The notes beneath the pieces were generated by a model that saw nothing but the letters and a program-made list of their open reading frames with translations, was not told the origin of the DNA and did no database searches. Positions 16,136 to 23,934 of a stretch of 64,000 bases of DNA are shown piece by piece. The position numbers were made by a program, and so were the translations under genes. Numbering within the stretch: the first letter of the stretch is position 1; each line of letters begins with the position of its first letter. This DNA comes from Devosia sp. SL43. Its GTDB lineage: Bacteria > Pseudomonadota > Alphaproteobacteria > Rhizobiales > Devosiaceae. The DNA is taken from positions 3,898,501 to 3,962,500 of the forward strand of contig NZ_CP063401.1 in assembly GCF_021729885.1 (NCBI RefSeq). Reading direction: 5' to 3'.

Positions 16136-17350
16136 TCAGACTTCCGGCGTCTGCTTTGCCAGGTAGGCCTCCAGCGCATCGGAGTCGAAGACTTCGCCAT
16201 CGAAAAAGAGGTCCGGTCCGATGGTGAGGGTGCCGTTTTGTGCGGCAATGTCTCCGGCTGCGGCGCGTGTGCCCTCTGTCTTATAGTCTGCAAACGGCGT
16301 GGCCGCGCCTAGCGGCGCAAGGGCGTCCCTATAGAGGTCTGGGCGGAAGCATGCGGCCGCGATTGCGGCATTGCTCGGACTCGCCGCAACTTCGCCCCAT
16401 CGAACCATCTGCGTATAGTACCAGAGGGCATGGCTCTTCCACGGGAAGTTGGCGGCGCTGGCATGCGGAATGAAATAGTCCGCCACGTGCTGGATGTGGC
16501 CGCCTCCCGTGTCGAGCATGCCGCTGAGGGATCGTCCGACGATTTCAGCGGGGGCGTTAAGATAGGCGCTGCCTGACATGATCTGCGCAGCCTCGGCGTG
16601 GTTGGCCGGGTCGGCGCACCATTGTCCCGCGCGGTAGACCGCACGAATGATGGCGGCCACGAGGTCGGGATGCGACTCCGCCCACACTGCCCGCATGCCG
16701 ACGACCTTGTCGGGGCTGGACTGCCAGATCGACGCCTTCACAGTCGCGATATGGGCGCTGGCCGATGCGACGCCGATGCTATTCCAGGGTTCGCCGACGC
16801 AATAGCCGTCAATGCCGCCGCTCATGAGCGCGTCCGGTAGCAAAGGTGGTGGCAGCACGACGATCTCGATGTCGCGATCCGGCCTGATGCCGCTGGCCGC
16901 CAGCCAGTAGCGCAGTTCATAGTTGTGCGAGGAGGTCTGATGCACGACGCCAAAGCGCAGTTTGCGCGGACTGGATGCCACGACCTTGGCGAGAGCAGCG
17001 CCAGCGGGCCTGGCCGCAAGATCGCCCGGCGCGCCTTGATCCGCCATGGCGCGCCAGAGGTCGGCGCTGACAGTGATGGCGTTGTTGCCCAGGCCCAATA
17101 CGACCGGTGTGATCATCGGCGTAGCGAGTGGCGTAATGCCGAGGCTGGCTGCGAGCGGCATGGGCGCCAGCATCTGGGTAATGTCGAAATGCCCGAGGGC
17201 AGCGCGGTCGCGGATATTGGCCCAGCTGGTCTCGCGCACCAGATGCAGGTCCAGCCCCTCGTCTTCGGCAAAGCCTTTTTCGCGCGCCAGCACCAGCAGC
17301 ACGCTGTCGAGCAAGGGCAGGAATCCGGCGGTGAGGTGGGTCGTGGACAT
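16136..17350 (-). CDS. nasS: NasS, cytoplasmic nitrate/nitrite sensor of the NasS-NasT pair
   Basis: This 404-residue NrtA-like protein has no signal peptide and begins MSTTHLTAGFLPLLDSVLLV. It shares the NrtA-family stretches RYWLAASGI and GYCVGEPWN, so it should bind nitrate or nitrite in the cytoplasm. In described systems NasS holds NasT inactive until ligand binds. It lies eight bases after nasT and directly before the regulated leader, the typical alphaproteobacterial order. The longer frame to 18013 is discarded because it runs antiparallel-phase through nasT. Confidence 0.9.
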   Translation of the reverse strand: MSTTHLTAGFLPLLDSVLLVLAREKGFAEDEGLDLHLVRETSWANIRDRAALGHFDITQMLAPMPLAASLGITPLATPMITPVVLGLGNNAITVSADLWRAMADQGAPGDLAARPAGAALAKVVASSPRKLRFGVVHQTSSHNYELRYWLAASGIRPDRDIEIVVLPPPLLPDALMSGGIDGYCVGEPWNSIGVASASAHIATVKASIWQSSPDKVVGMRAVWAESHPDLVAAIIRAVYRAGQWCADPANHAEAAQIMSGSAYLNAPAEIVGRSLSGMLDTGGGHIQHVADYFIPHASAANFPWKSHALWYYTQMVRWGEVAASPSNAAIAAACFRPDLYRDALAPLGAATPFADYKTEGTRAAAGDIAAQNGTLTIGPDLFFDGEVFDSDALEAYLAKQTPEV

Positions 17351-17358
17351 GGGGCTTC

Positions 17359-17949
17359 CTATGGGCCGAGAAGATCGGCTGCGGTCACAAGGCTCTGGGC
17401 GATGTCGACCATCCTCCGGTTCTGGTTCATGGCGGTGGAGCGGAGCAGGGCATAGGCATCGGCCTCGCTCAGCCCGCGGCTGCGCATCAGGATGCCCTTG
17501 GCCTGCTCGATGACTTTGCGGTCTTCCAATTCGCTGCGCGCCTGCTCGAGTTCCCGGGTCAAGCGGGAAAAAGCATTGAAGCGCGAGATCGCCATGTCGA
17601 GGATGGGCTTGACGCGTTCTTTCTTGAGCCCGTCCACCACATAGGCCGATACACCGGCCTCGACTGCCTTCTCGATCATCGCGCCGTCGGAGCGGTCGAC
17701 GAACATGGCTATGGGGCGCTGGATGGCCCGAGACAGCGAAAAGAAGTGCTCCAGCGTGTCGCGCTTGGGATTTTCGAGGTCGATCACGATGACATCGGGC
17801 GCGGTGGCGGCAATCGTCCGCCCGACCTCGTTGACGTCGTGAATGACGGCGACGCGCTTGTGCCCGGCCTCGCGCAGCCCATCCTCGATGATGGACGCAC
17901 GAATACGATTCTCGTCGATAATCAGAATGGAGAGGTCGGAATTGGGCAT
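17359..17949 (-). CDS. nasT: NasT, ANTAR-domain antitermination regulator
   Basis: This 196-residue protein has an N-terminal receiver-like domain (ILIIDENRIRASIIEDGL, IVIDLENP) and a C-terminal ANTAR RNA-binding domain. The ANTAR signature is EQAKGILMRSRGLSEADAY followed by LLRSTAMNQNRRMVDIA. It would bind the hairpin in the nrtA leader and prevent termination when nitrate is present. It is the first gene of the unit and carries a sigma-54-like promoter about 60 bases upstream, linking the operon to general nitrogen control. Confidence 0.93.
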   Translation of the reverse strand: MPNSDLSILIIDENRIRASIIEDGLREAGHKRVAVIHDVNEVGRTIAATAPDVIVIDLENPKRDTLEHFFSLSRAIQRPIAMFVDRSDGAMIEKAVEAGVSAYVVDGLKKERVKPILDMAISRFNAFSRLTRELEQARSELEDRKVIEQAKGILMRSRGLSEADAYALLRSTAMNQNRRMVDIAQSLVTAADLLGP

Positions 17950-17988
17950 CGGCGGCAGTTATGCCTGTGCCCAGATAAACCACAAGGG

Positions 17989-18024
17989 TACGAACTGCAC
18001 AATTCGTATGCAATTTTGCGGCCT
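17989..18024 (-). promoter_or_regulatory. Candidate sigma-54 promoter and adjacent inverted repeat upstream of nasT
   Basis: Read on the - strand, AGGCCGCAAAATTGCA (18009-18024) has the GG-N10-GC spacing of a -24/-12 promoter and a perfect TTGCA at -12; the -24 element matches less well than the consensus TGGCAC. The predicted start is about 12 bases downstream, within the inverted repeat TACGAA-N8-TTCGTA (17989-18008). The nasT start codon follows at 17949. Confidence 0.45.
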
Positions 18025-18039
18025 GGGGGCCGGCCCGAG

Positions 18040-18909
18040 CTACACTTTGGCGTTGATCTCGCTCCGCCAGCTGTACTGCGGCGAGTAGCCCAGCATCCGC
18101 TTGGCCTTCTCGATCGACAGCAGCGTGCCATTGGTTGTCAGGTTGCCCTTGGTCGGCACGGATGGAAACACTTCGGCCAGCAGCGACATGTTGGATCGGC
18201 TCATGACGGTATCGGCATTGGCGATGATGAAGGCCTCGAAGCCGGTAAAGTCGGCCTGGATTGACCGACGGACCGCCTGGGCACCGTCTCGGGCGTCAAT
18301 ATAACCCCACAGGTTCCATTTGCGGCTGCGCGGATCGGCGTCGAACTTGGGGAAGGCGGCATAGTCTTCCGGGTTCATGACATTGGAGAAGCGCAGGCCG
18401 ACGATGCGGAGCGACGGATCCCAGCGGCAAAACTGTGCGGCCATGGTCTCGTCGAGCAACTTGCCGAGCGAATAGGCCGATTCGGGGCGGGGATAGTATT
18501 CCTCGTCGACCGGCGCATAGGGCGGTGGCGTTTCGAAGGGCAGGCCGAGCACGGTCTCGCTGGACGCGAAGACGATGTTTTTGATGCCCGCAAGCCGGGA
18601 TGCCTCGAAGACATTGTAGGTGGTGGGCACATTGTTGGCGAAGGTGCGCGCATTGGCGGCGAGGCCGGGGGCCGGAATGGCCGCCAGATGCACCACGGCA
18701 TCGAACGGCCCCTTGCGCTCGTCCACGCCACCGAGAATCGCAGCGGCCACTTCACCGAAATTGGTCAGATCGATCCGTACGGAAGGGCAAATGGGATCGG
18801 CGAGGGCCTGCTGGTCGATGTTCAGCACATCGTAGCCGTGCGCAACGAGGTCGCGCAGCACGGCACGCCCGAGTTTGCCGCTGCCGCCGGTAACGAGAAC
18901 CTTGGCCAT
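18040..18909 (-). CDS. NAD-dependent epimerase/dehydratase family protein
   Basis: This 289-residue extended short-chain dehydrogenase has the N-terminal dinucleotide motif VLVTGGSGKLGRAVL, a short acidic turn LNIDQQ, VVHLAAIPAPG, a Ser pair in VFASSETVLG, and a YSLGK motif matching the catalytic YxxxK. It probably acts on a nucleotide sugar or related substrate in the cytoplasm. The start MAKVLVTGG has a strong GAGGAGG ribosome site; a longer frame to 19008 does not. Its 3' end lies only 16 bases from the nasT promoter candidate. The substrate is unknown. Confidence 0.88.
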   Translation of the reverse strand: MAKVLVTGGSGKLGRAVLRDLVAHGYDVLNIDQQALADPICPSVRIDLTNFGEVAAAILGGVDERKGPFDAVVHLAAIPAPGLAANARTFANNVPTTYNVFEASRLAGIKNIVFASSETVLGLPFETPPPYAPVDEEYYPRPESAYSLGKLLDETMAAQFCRWDPSLRIVGLRFSNVMNPEDYAAFPKFDADPRSRKWNLWGYIDARDGAQAVRRSIQADFTGFEAFIIANADTVMSRSNMSLLAEVFPSVPTKGNLTTNGTLLSIEKAKRMLGYSPQYSWRSEINAKV

Positions 18910-19227
18910 CCTAACCTCCTCAAATTGCAGGACTTGTACCCTGCCGTTGCGAGAACGTGGCACGGAATACCGGCGCTGCCAACCGGCACGCGAACACCGA
19001 TCTCTCAAAATTCGCTACTGATGGCGGCTTTGATTATCAGCGGCTGCGACCATCAGACGTGGTTTCGATCGGCGCCGCCCTATGTCCTCCAGCGCGACAG
19101 CGCTGATCCAGGAGAGAGCTTGCCGCAGGAATGAACGCTTTCTGAACGTCGATCTCAGCATCGGTTCAAGGCGGTGGTGGCAATCTCTCAATCATGGAAA
19201 CGCAATTCTCTTCCAGGGAGAGAACAA
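18910..19227. other. Gene-free divergent intergenic region
   Basis: These 318 bases separate the divergent epimerase and SH3 genes and must hold both promoters. Apart from the ribosome sites next to each start I see no convincing promoter, repeat or RNA structure. Confidence 0.5.
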
Positions 19228-19566
19228 ATGAACAAGCAGCAGGAAAAAGTACTGGTCGCCGGCCTCTGTGGCCTGGTCGTTGTCGCCGCCGGCGCCTTTG
19301 CCGTACAGCCAGCGATGGCCGCAGGTTACCAGGTCGACCAACTTGCCCAGGTTACGGGCGTCGCTCATTGGGACAACCTCAATGTCCGCAAGTGGCCCGC
19401 CTCCTATTCGCAGAAGATCGGCGCCTACGAGCCAGGCTCGCATGTCTGGGTTGAGCGCTGCATCGAAGCCCAGGTCGGCGCCGACTGGTGCCTCGTCGAT
19501 GGCCAGGGCGTCTCCGGTTGGGTCAATTCGAAATACCTGACCGTCGTCTATGACTGGGACATCTGA
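19228..19566 (+). CDS. Secreted bacterial SH3-domain protein
   Basis: This small exported protein of 112 residues starts MNKQQEKVLVAG, with a GGGAGAG ribosome site upstream. Residues 8-32 are a hydrophobic signal sequence ending at AMAAG. The rest forms one SH3b-like unit: LNVRKWPASYSQKIGAY, VWVERC, DWCLV and GWVNSKYL. Two cysteines (ERC and DWC) could form a disulfide in the periplasm. Such proteins are often involved in cell-wall contact; no enzymatic domain is present. Confidence 0.85.
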   Translation: MNKQQEKVLVAGLCGLVVVAAGAFAVQPAMAAGYQVDQLAQVTGVAHWDNLNVRKWPASYSQKIGAYEPGSHVWVERCIEAQVGADWCLVDGQGVSGWVNSKYLTVVYDWDI

Positions 19567-19578
19567 TCCCTGTCGGGA

Positions 19579-19597
19579 GCGCTTCGTTTCGAAGCGC
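19579..19597. terminator. Hairpin after the SH3 gene
   Basis: GCGCTTCG-TTT-CGAAGCGC is a perfect eight-base-pair stem, extended by GGGA/CCCC, about 12 bases after the SH3 stop codon. There is no T-run, so it may be a weak or protein-assisted terminator, or only a 3'-end stabiliser. Confidence 0.5.
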
Positions 19598-19603
19598 CCC
19601 TGA

Positions 19604-19693
19604 TGTCGGCGAAGGCGGAGACCTGCCGAGCGATGGCATAACATCGCCGCAGATCACTGTCGTCACTCGGTCGGGTCTCCACCTCCGCCGACA
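19604..19693. repeat. Large imperfect inverted repeat
   Basis: The 20-base arms TGTCGGCGAAGGCGGAGACC (19604-19623) and GGTCTCCACCTCCGCCGACA (19674-19693) match at 18 of 20 positions as reverse complements. A further CCGAG/CTCGG pair lies inside. The element lies in the 221-base gap between the SH3 and asparaginase genes and resembles the other long palindromes here without matching their arm sequences. Confidence 0.75.
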
Positions 19694-19740
19694 TACCTTG
19701 AGTTTCGTGCCTGCCTCCTTCCCATGCTCTGTTGACTTTT

Positions 19741-19785
19741 CCGGTCCTGCGCTGTTCTGAGAACAGCCTGGGCCGGAGTTTTTTT
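19741..19785 (+). terminator. Terminator-like hairpin directly before the asparaginase start codon
   Basis: CCGGTCC (19741-19747) pairs with GGGCCGG (19770-19776), with one G-U pair. An inner stem GCTGTT/AACAGC lies inside the 17-base palindrome 19751-19767. The hairpin is followed by AG and seven T, then AT and the ATG at 19788. It has the form of an intrinsic terminator on the + strand, and the ribosome site GGAG (19775-19778) overlaps the 3' foot of the stem. It could end upstream transcripts or control asparaginase expression. Confidence 0.65.
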
Positions 19786-19787
19786 AT

Positions 19788-20786
19788 ATGGATGCCAATC
19801 CCGTTCTCGCCGAAACCGTTCGCGGCAACTGGGTGGAAAATCTCCACCGCGGCGCCTACGCCGTCGTCGACGCCGAAGGCACGATCATCGCCTCGGCCGG
19901 CGACATCGAGCGGGCGATCTTTCCGCGCTCCGCCATCAAGTCGATGCAGGCGCTGCCCATCTTCGCGCGCCACGCCGACGAACAATTCCACCACACGTCC
20001 GAAGAACTGGCGCTGGCCTGTGCCTCCCATCACGGCGAGGACGTCCATGTGAACACGGCAGCCGGGCTGCTGTCGCGACTTGGCCTGTCAGTGGCAGACC
20101 TCGAATGCGGTGCGCATCAGCCCACCAACAATGCGGCGCGTGAGGCCTTGCGGGCTGTCGGTGCCGAGCCTAGCGCGCTGCACAACAATTGCTCGGGCAA
20201 GCACTCCGGCATGCTGAGTGTCGCGGTGGCCATGGGTATCCCCACTGCCGGCTATGTCGGACGCGAGCACGAGGTGCAAAAGCAGGTTCGCGCCGCGGTT
20301 GAGGCAGTGATCGGCGAGCCGCTGACCGAGGGCAAGTGCGGCACCGATGGCTGCTCGATCCCAACCTTCGCCGCACCATTGCGTGCCTTCGCCTACGGCT
20401 TCGCGCGCATGGCGACCGGCAAAGGCATAGCGCCGGAGCTGGGGACCGCTGCTCGCCGCCTGTTCGACGCAGCGACTTCCCATCCGCACCTGGTGGCGGG
20501 CACGGGCCATGCCGACACCCTAATCATGCAGGCATTCAACGGCCGCTTGATGCAGAAGGTCGGCGCCGAGGGCGTGCAATGCGGTGCAATCCGTGACAAG
20601 GGCTGGGGTTACGCGCTCAAATGCGACGATGGCAACATCGCCGCATCGCAGGCCATGCTGGCCGGCCTGCTGCTCAAGATCGCCGATCCCGACGAGGCGC
20701 AGCGAGCAGTCCTGCAGAAGTGGGCAACGCAACCGATCAACAACGTTCGCGGCGCCGAAGTCGGCATGATGCGCACGCTGACCTAG
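19788..20786 (+). CDS. L-asparaginase, Rhizobium etli type (class 3)
   Basis: This 332-residue enzyme hydrolyses asparagine to aspartate and ammonia. Residues known to matter in the R. etli class-3 enzyme are at matching numbers: S48 and K51 (FPRSAIKSMQ), C135 and K138 (NNCSGKHSG), D187 and C189 (KCGTDGCS). In that class the Cys/Asp cluster binds zinc. No signal peptide is seen, so it is cytoplasmic. The start MDANPVLAE fits the family N-terminus. It stands alone behind a strong hairpin and T-run, an unusual setting that could mean attenuation. Confidence 0.92.
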   Translation: MDANPVLAETVRGNWVENLHRGAYAVVDAEGTIIASAGDIERAIFPRSAIKSMQALPIFARHADEQFHHTSEELALACASHHGEDVHVNTAAGLLSRLGLSVADLECGAHQPTNNAAREALRAVGAEPSALHNNCSGKHSGMLSVAVAMGIPTAGYVGREHEVQKQVRAAVEAVIGEPLTEGKCGTDGCSIPTFAAPLRAFAYGFARMATGKGIAPELGTAARRLFDAATSHPHLVAGTGHADTLIMQAFNGRLMQKVGAEGVQCGAIRDKGWGYALKCDDGNIAASQAMLAGLLLKIADPDEAQRAVLQKWATQPINNVRGAEVGMMRTLT

Positions 20787-20861
20787 CGACCTTTCGTCTG
20801 CTGGTTTTGGTCGTGGCTGGCATTAAGCTGGCGCAGTTCACGCAGCCCGGGGCGGCGCCAC

Positions 20862-22532
20862 ATGAGCAAACTGACCATCCTGATTGTCGGCGGCTACGGC
20901 ACTTTTGGCGGGCGTTTGGCTGAGCTGCTGGCAGGCGAAACGCGTGTAACGCTACTGATTGCGGGCCGGTCGTTTGAAAGGGCTCAGCAGTTCATCTCGA
21001 CGCTGTCTGCGGGCGCCGAGAAGCGGCCGGTGGCCTTTGATCGACGGACTGCAACGGTATCGGACATCCGAGCCCTTGCAGCCGATATCGTCGTCGATGC
21101 GACGGGCCCTTTCCAGCACTATGGCGATGATCCATACCGCCTAGTCAGGAACACCATCGAAGCCGGTGCCAGCTACATGGACTTGGCCGACAGCTCAGCT
21201 TTTGTCGGCGGCATAGACCAGTTCGATGCAGATGCCCGCGCCGCCGGGGTTTTCGTTCTGTCCGGCGTCAGCAGTTTTCCAGTGCTGACCGCGGCAGTGT
21301 TGCGACAGTTGTCCACTGGCCTGACTGATATTGACAGCATGCGCGGCGGCATCGCCCCATCGCCACACGCCGTCGTGGGACGGAACGTAATCGAAGCCAT
21401 CCTGAGCTACGCAGGCAAGCAGCTACCGCTGATCCGCGACGGTCACAAGGCGGCCGGCTATGGTCTCACCGAGACCATGCGTTACACCATCGCGCCGCCC
21501 GGCCACTTGCCGCTGTGGAACACCCGGTTTTCGCTGGTCGACGTCCCGGATCTCCTGCTTATTCCAGCCGCTACGACCGGTCTCAAGACCGTCTGGATGG
21601 GCGCCGGAACTCGGCCGGAATTCCTGCATCGGGCGCTGAATGGCCTCGCCTGGCTTGTGCGTCTCAAGCTGCTGCCCGGCCTGTCCTGGCTTGCGGCCAT
21701 CGTCTTTCAAGTACAGCGCGTTTTGCGCTGGGGCGAGCATCGCGGTGGGATGTTCGTTGAAGTGACCGGAACTGGTCCTGCGGGTCCGGTGCGGCGCTCG
21801 TGGCACTTGGCAGCCGAGGGCAGCGATGGCCCTTACATTCCGTCCATGGCGGTGCAGGCGCTGGTGCTCAAGCGGCTGGAGGGCCACTCTCCAGCGCCTG
21901 GTGCTCGCTCCGCCATCGCGGCGCTGGAGCTCTCCGACTATGATCGCGTCTTCGCCGGGCGGACGCTCTACAGCGGGTTTCGTGATGACATCGAGCTCTC
22001 CCGGTCGCTCTATGCACGGCTACTTGGCTCGGCTTGGGACCGACTCCCCGAGCCAGTTCGCATCATGCACACCGATATCCGCAAGGCCCGAGGCCAGGCG
22101 GTGGTGGAAGCGGGCGATGGGTTGCGCGCCCGAATTGCCCGGTGGCTTTTCGGCTTTCCATCGGGGGGTGAGCGCGTGCCAGTGACGGTTGAGTTCAGCA
22201 CCAGCGGTGGTGTTGAAACCTGGAGGCGCAGCTTTGGCGGACGGTCGTTCGCCAGTGTCCAGTCCGCCGGTACCGGCCGCAACGACAGGCTCATGGTGGA
22301 GCGCTTTGGTCCGGTGCAGGTCGCATTGGCGGTCGTCAGCGATGATCAAGGGCTTCGCCTGATCATCAGACGCTGGACCCTGTTCGGGCTGCCCATGCCC
22401 ATGGCGCTCGGCCCGCGTGGCGGGGGTGCGGAGACGGTGGAGCAAGGGCGTTTCACCTTCGATGTGGAAATCGGCCATGCCCTGACGGGCATGGTCGTTC
22501 GCTATCGCGGCTGGCTGGTCCCTGAGGGCTAG
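20862..22532 (+). CDS. Saccharopine dehydrogenase-like NAD(P)-binding protein with C-terminal DUF4166
   Basis: This 556-residue two-part protein has an N-terminal Rossmann fold ILIVGGYGTFGGRLAELLA with DIVVDATGPFQHYG, as in saccharopine dehydrogenase-like oxidoreductases. The C-terminal ~170 residues, from roughly SRSLYARLLGSAWDRLPEPV on, match the DUF4166 type. The fusion is known in other proteobacteria, but I know of no defined substrate. A hydrophobic stretch around the middle could touch the membrane. It ends in a four-base convergent overlap with the Sel1 protein gene. Confidence 0.82.
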   Translation: MSKLTILIVGGYGTFGGRLAELLAGETRVTLLIAGRSFERAQQFISTLSAGAEKRPVAFDRRTATVSDIRALAADIVVDATGPFQHYGDDPYRLVRNTIEAGASYMDLADSSAFVGGIDQFDADARAAGVFVLSGVSSFPVLTAAVLRQLSTGLTDIDSMRGGIAPSPHAVVGRNVIEAILSYAGKQLPLIRDGHKAAGYGLTETMRYTIAPPGHLPLWNTRFSLVDVPDLLLIPAATTGLKTVWMGAGTRPEFLHRALNGLAWLVRLKLLPGLSWLAAIVFQVQRVLRWGEHRGGMFVEVTGTGPAGPVRRSWHLAAEGSDGPYIPSMAVQALVLKRLEGHSPAPGARSAIAALELSDYDRVFAGRTLYSGFRDDIELSRSLYARLLGSAWDRLPEPVRIMHTDIRKARGQAVVEAGDGLRARIARWLFGFPSGGERVPVTVEFSTSGGVETWRRSFGGRSFASVQSAGTGRNDRLMVERFGPVQVALAVVSDDQGLRLIIRRWTLFGLPMPMALGPRGGGAETVEQGRFTFDVEIGHALTGMVVRYRGWLVPEG

Positions 22533-23869
22533 TTGGCTGCCAGCCAGGCCTTTGCCGCCTCGATGTCGATTGTCGGGTCAGTAATCGTTGCCGGTGCCAG
22601 ATCGACAAAGGCTTGATACGCCTTGCGCGCGTCCTCGATTTGTCCAAGCGCTGCATAGACGTCGCCCGCATGTGCCTGGATGGACGGATCGTCCGGTGAC
22701 AGCGCCAGTGCCTCTTCGAAATGAGGCAATGCGCCGGCGTCGTTGCCCTGCAGGTGCATCAGCCAGCCCAGCGTATCCATATAGTTGGCTACCTCGGGAT
22801 CCGCGGCGACGGCCTTTTTGGCCAGTGCAAGTGCCTGCTTGTAGTTGGTCCCTTCGAGGACGTAGCTCCAGGCCAGACCGTTATAGCCGGCCCCCTGCGC
22901 CCTGGGAGTGTCACTATCAGCCGCCTGCTGCATCAATTCGCGCGCCTTGGCCAGATCCTGCGGTACCAGGATGCCGTCCGAGTAGATCGCGCCGGCATTG
23001 GACCAGCCCATGGGATCGCCGGCATCTGCGCCCTGCAGCGCCAGCTCAATGGCCCGCTCACCCGATTGCTCCAGGCCGCCGCGACCCTCCTCGTACATCA
23101 CGCCCAGATTGACCATGGCATTGGAGCTGCCACCCGCTACGGCCAGCTCGTACAGCCGGACGGCCTCGACCTCATCCTGTTCCACGCCACGGCCGGTTTC
23201 GTAGAGATAGCCGAGGTTGGCGGCGCCATAGGATTCGCCGTTCTTGAAGGCGGTCTTGTAGAACTGGGCGGCCTTGACGAGGTCGGGCTCGACGCCCCGG
23301 CCATACTCGTACATGACCCCCAACTCGTTGGTCGCCCAACCGATGCCGCCATCGCTGGCCACTGTCAGGTACATCAGTGCCTGCTCAAAATTCTCCGGTC
23401 CGACAACGCCGTAGGCACTGAAATAACCCAGGTTCATCGCCGCAACCGGCAGCCGATCGATCTCGTAGGCTTGTTCGTAAAGGGCCAGCGCCTGCGCATT
23501 GTCGGGTTCGACGCCATCGCCATACTCGTACATCTCGCCGAGCGAGTTGACGGCCATGCTCAGTTCGCTTTCGGCAGCAATGCCATATTGCGCTATCGCC
23601 CCGCTAAAGTCGCCGGACACCTGCAGGACGCGGCCGTAGAGATAGTGGTCATGAGGCGTGGCGCCGACTGCCTCGGCAGCGGCCCGGCAGGCGGGCAGGG
23701 CGGCATCGATATCCATGTCATCGCGCTCAATGCCGGCGCCGGCGGGCGTCGCGGGATCAAGCGGGCTGGCTGCCAGCGCCTCGCAAGAGGCAGCGATGTC
23801 TTGAGCGAGCGACGGTGAAGCGATCACCATTGCCGTAGCGAAAGCCAAGCCAAGTATATGAACGCGCAT
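22529..23869 (-). CDS. Exported Sel1/TPR repeat protein
   Basis: This protein of about 446 residues starts MRVHILGLAFATAMVIASPS with a cleavable signal peptide ending SLAQD and a good ribosome site (GAGGGG). At least five Sel1-like units follow, each with the pattern MYEYGDGVEPDNAQALALYE or LGYLYETGRGVEQDEVEAV. The C-terminal third holds ordinary TPR units (HFEEALALSPDDPSIQAHAG). It is probably a periplasmic scaffold. Its partner is unknown. Starting at 23923 would place 18 residues before the signal peptide and is less likely. Confidence 0.87.
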   Translation of the reverse strand: MRVHILGLAFATAMVIASPSLAQDIAASCEALAASPLDPATPAGAGIERDDMDIDAALPACRAAAEAVGATPHDHYLYGRVLQVSGDFSGAIAQYGIAAESELSMAVNSLGEMYEYGDGVEPDNAQALALYEQAYEIDRLPVAAMNLGYFSAYGVVGPENFEQALMYLTVASDGGIGWATNELGVMYEYGRGVEPDLVKAAQFYKTAFKNGESYGAANLGYLYETGRGVEQDEVEAVRLYELAVAGGSSNAMVNLGVMYEEGRGGLEQSGERAIELALQGADAGDPMGWSNAGAIYSDGILVPQDLAKARELMQQAADSDTPRAQGAGYNGLAWSYVLEGTNYKQALALAKKAVAADPEVANYMDTLGWLMHLQGNDAGALPHFEEALALSPDDPSIQAHAGDVYAALGQIEDARKAYQAFVDLAPATITDPTIDIEAAKAWLAAN

Positions 23870-23934
23870 GTTTGATATCCCCTCACAGACATCATTACTC
23901 GCGCGCAGCAAATGCGATGACAAGCCCGTTTCGG

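Noticed and set aside
17351-18013. N-terminal extension of nasS giving a 625-residue protein
   Set aside because: The extra part reads through nasT in another frame and has low-complexity Arg-rich sequence; MSTTHLTAGFL at 17350 is the natural start.
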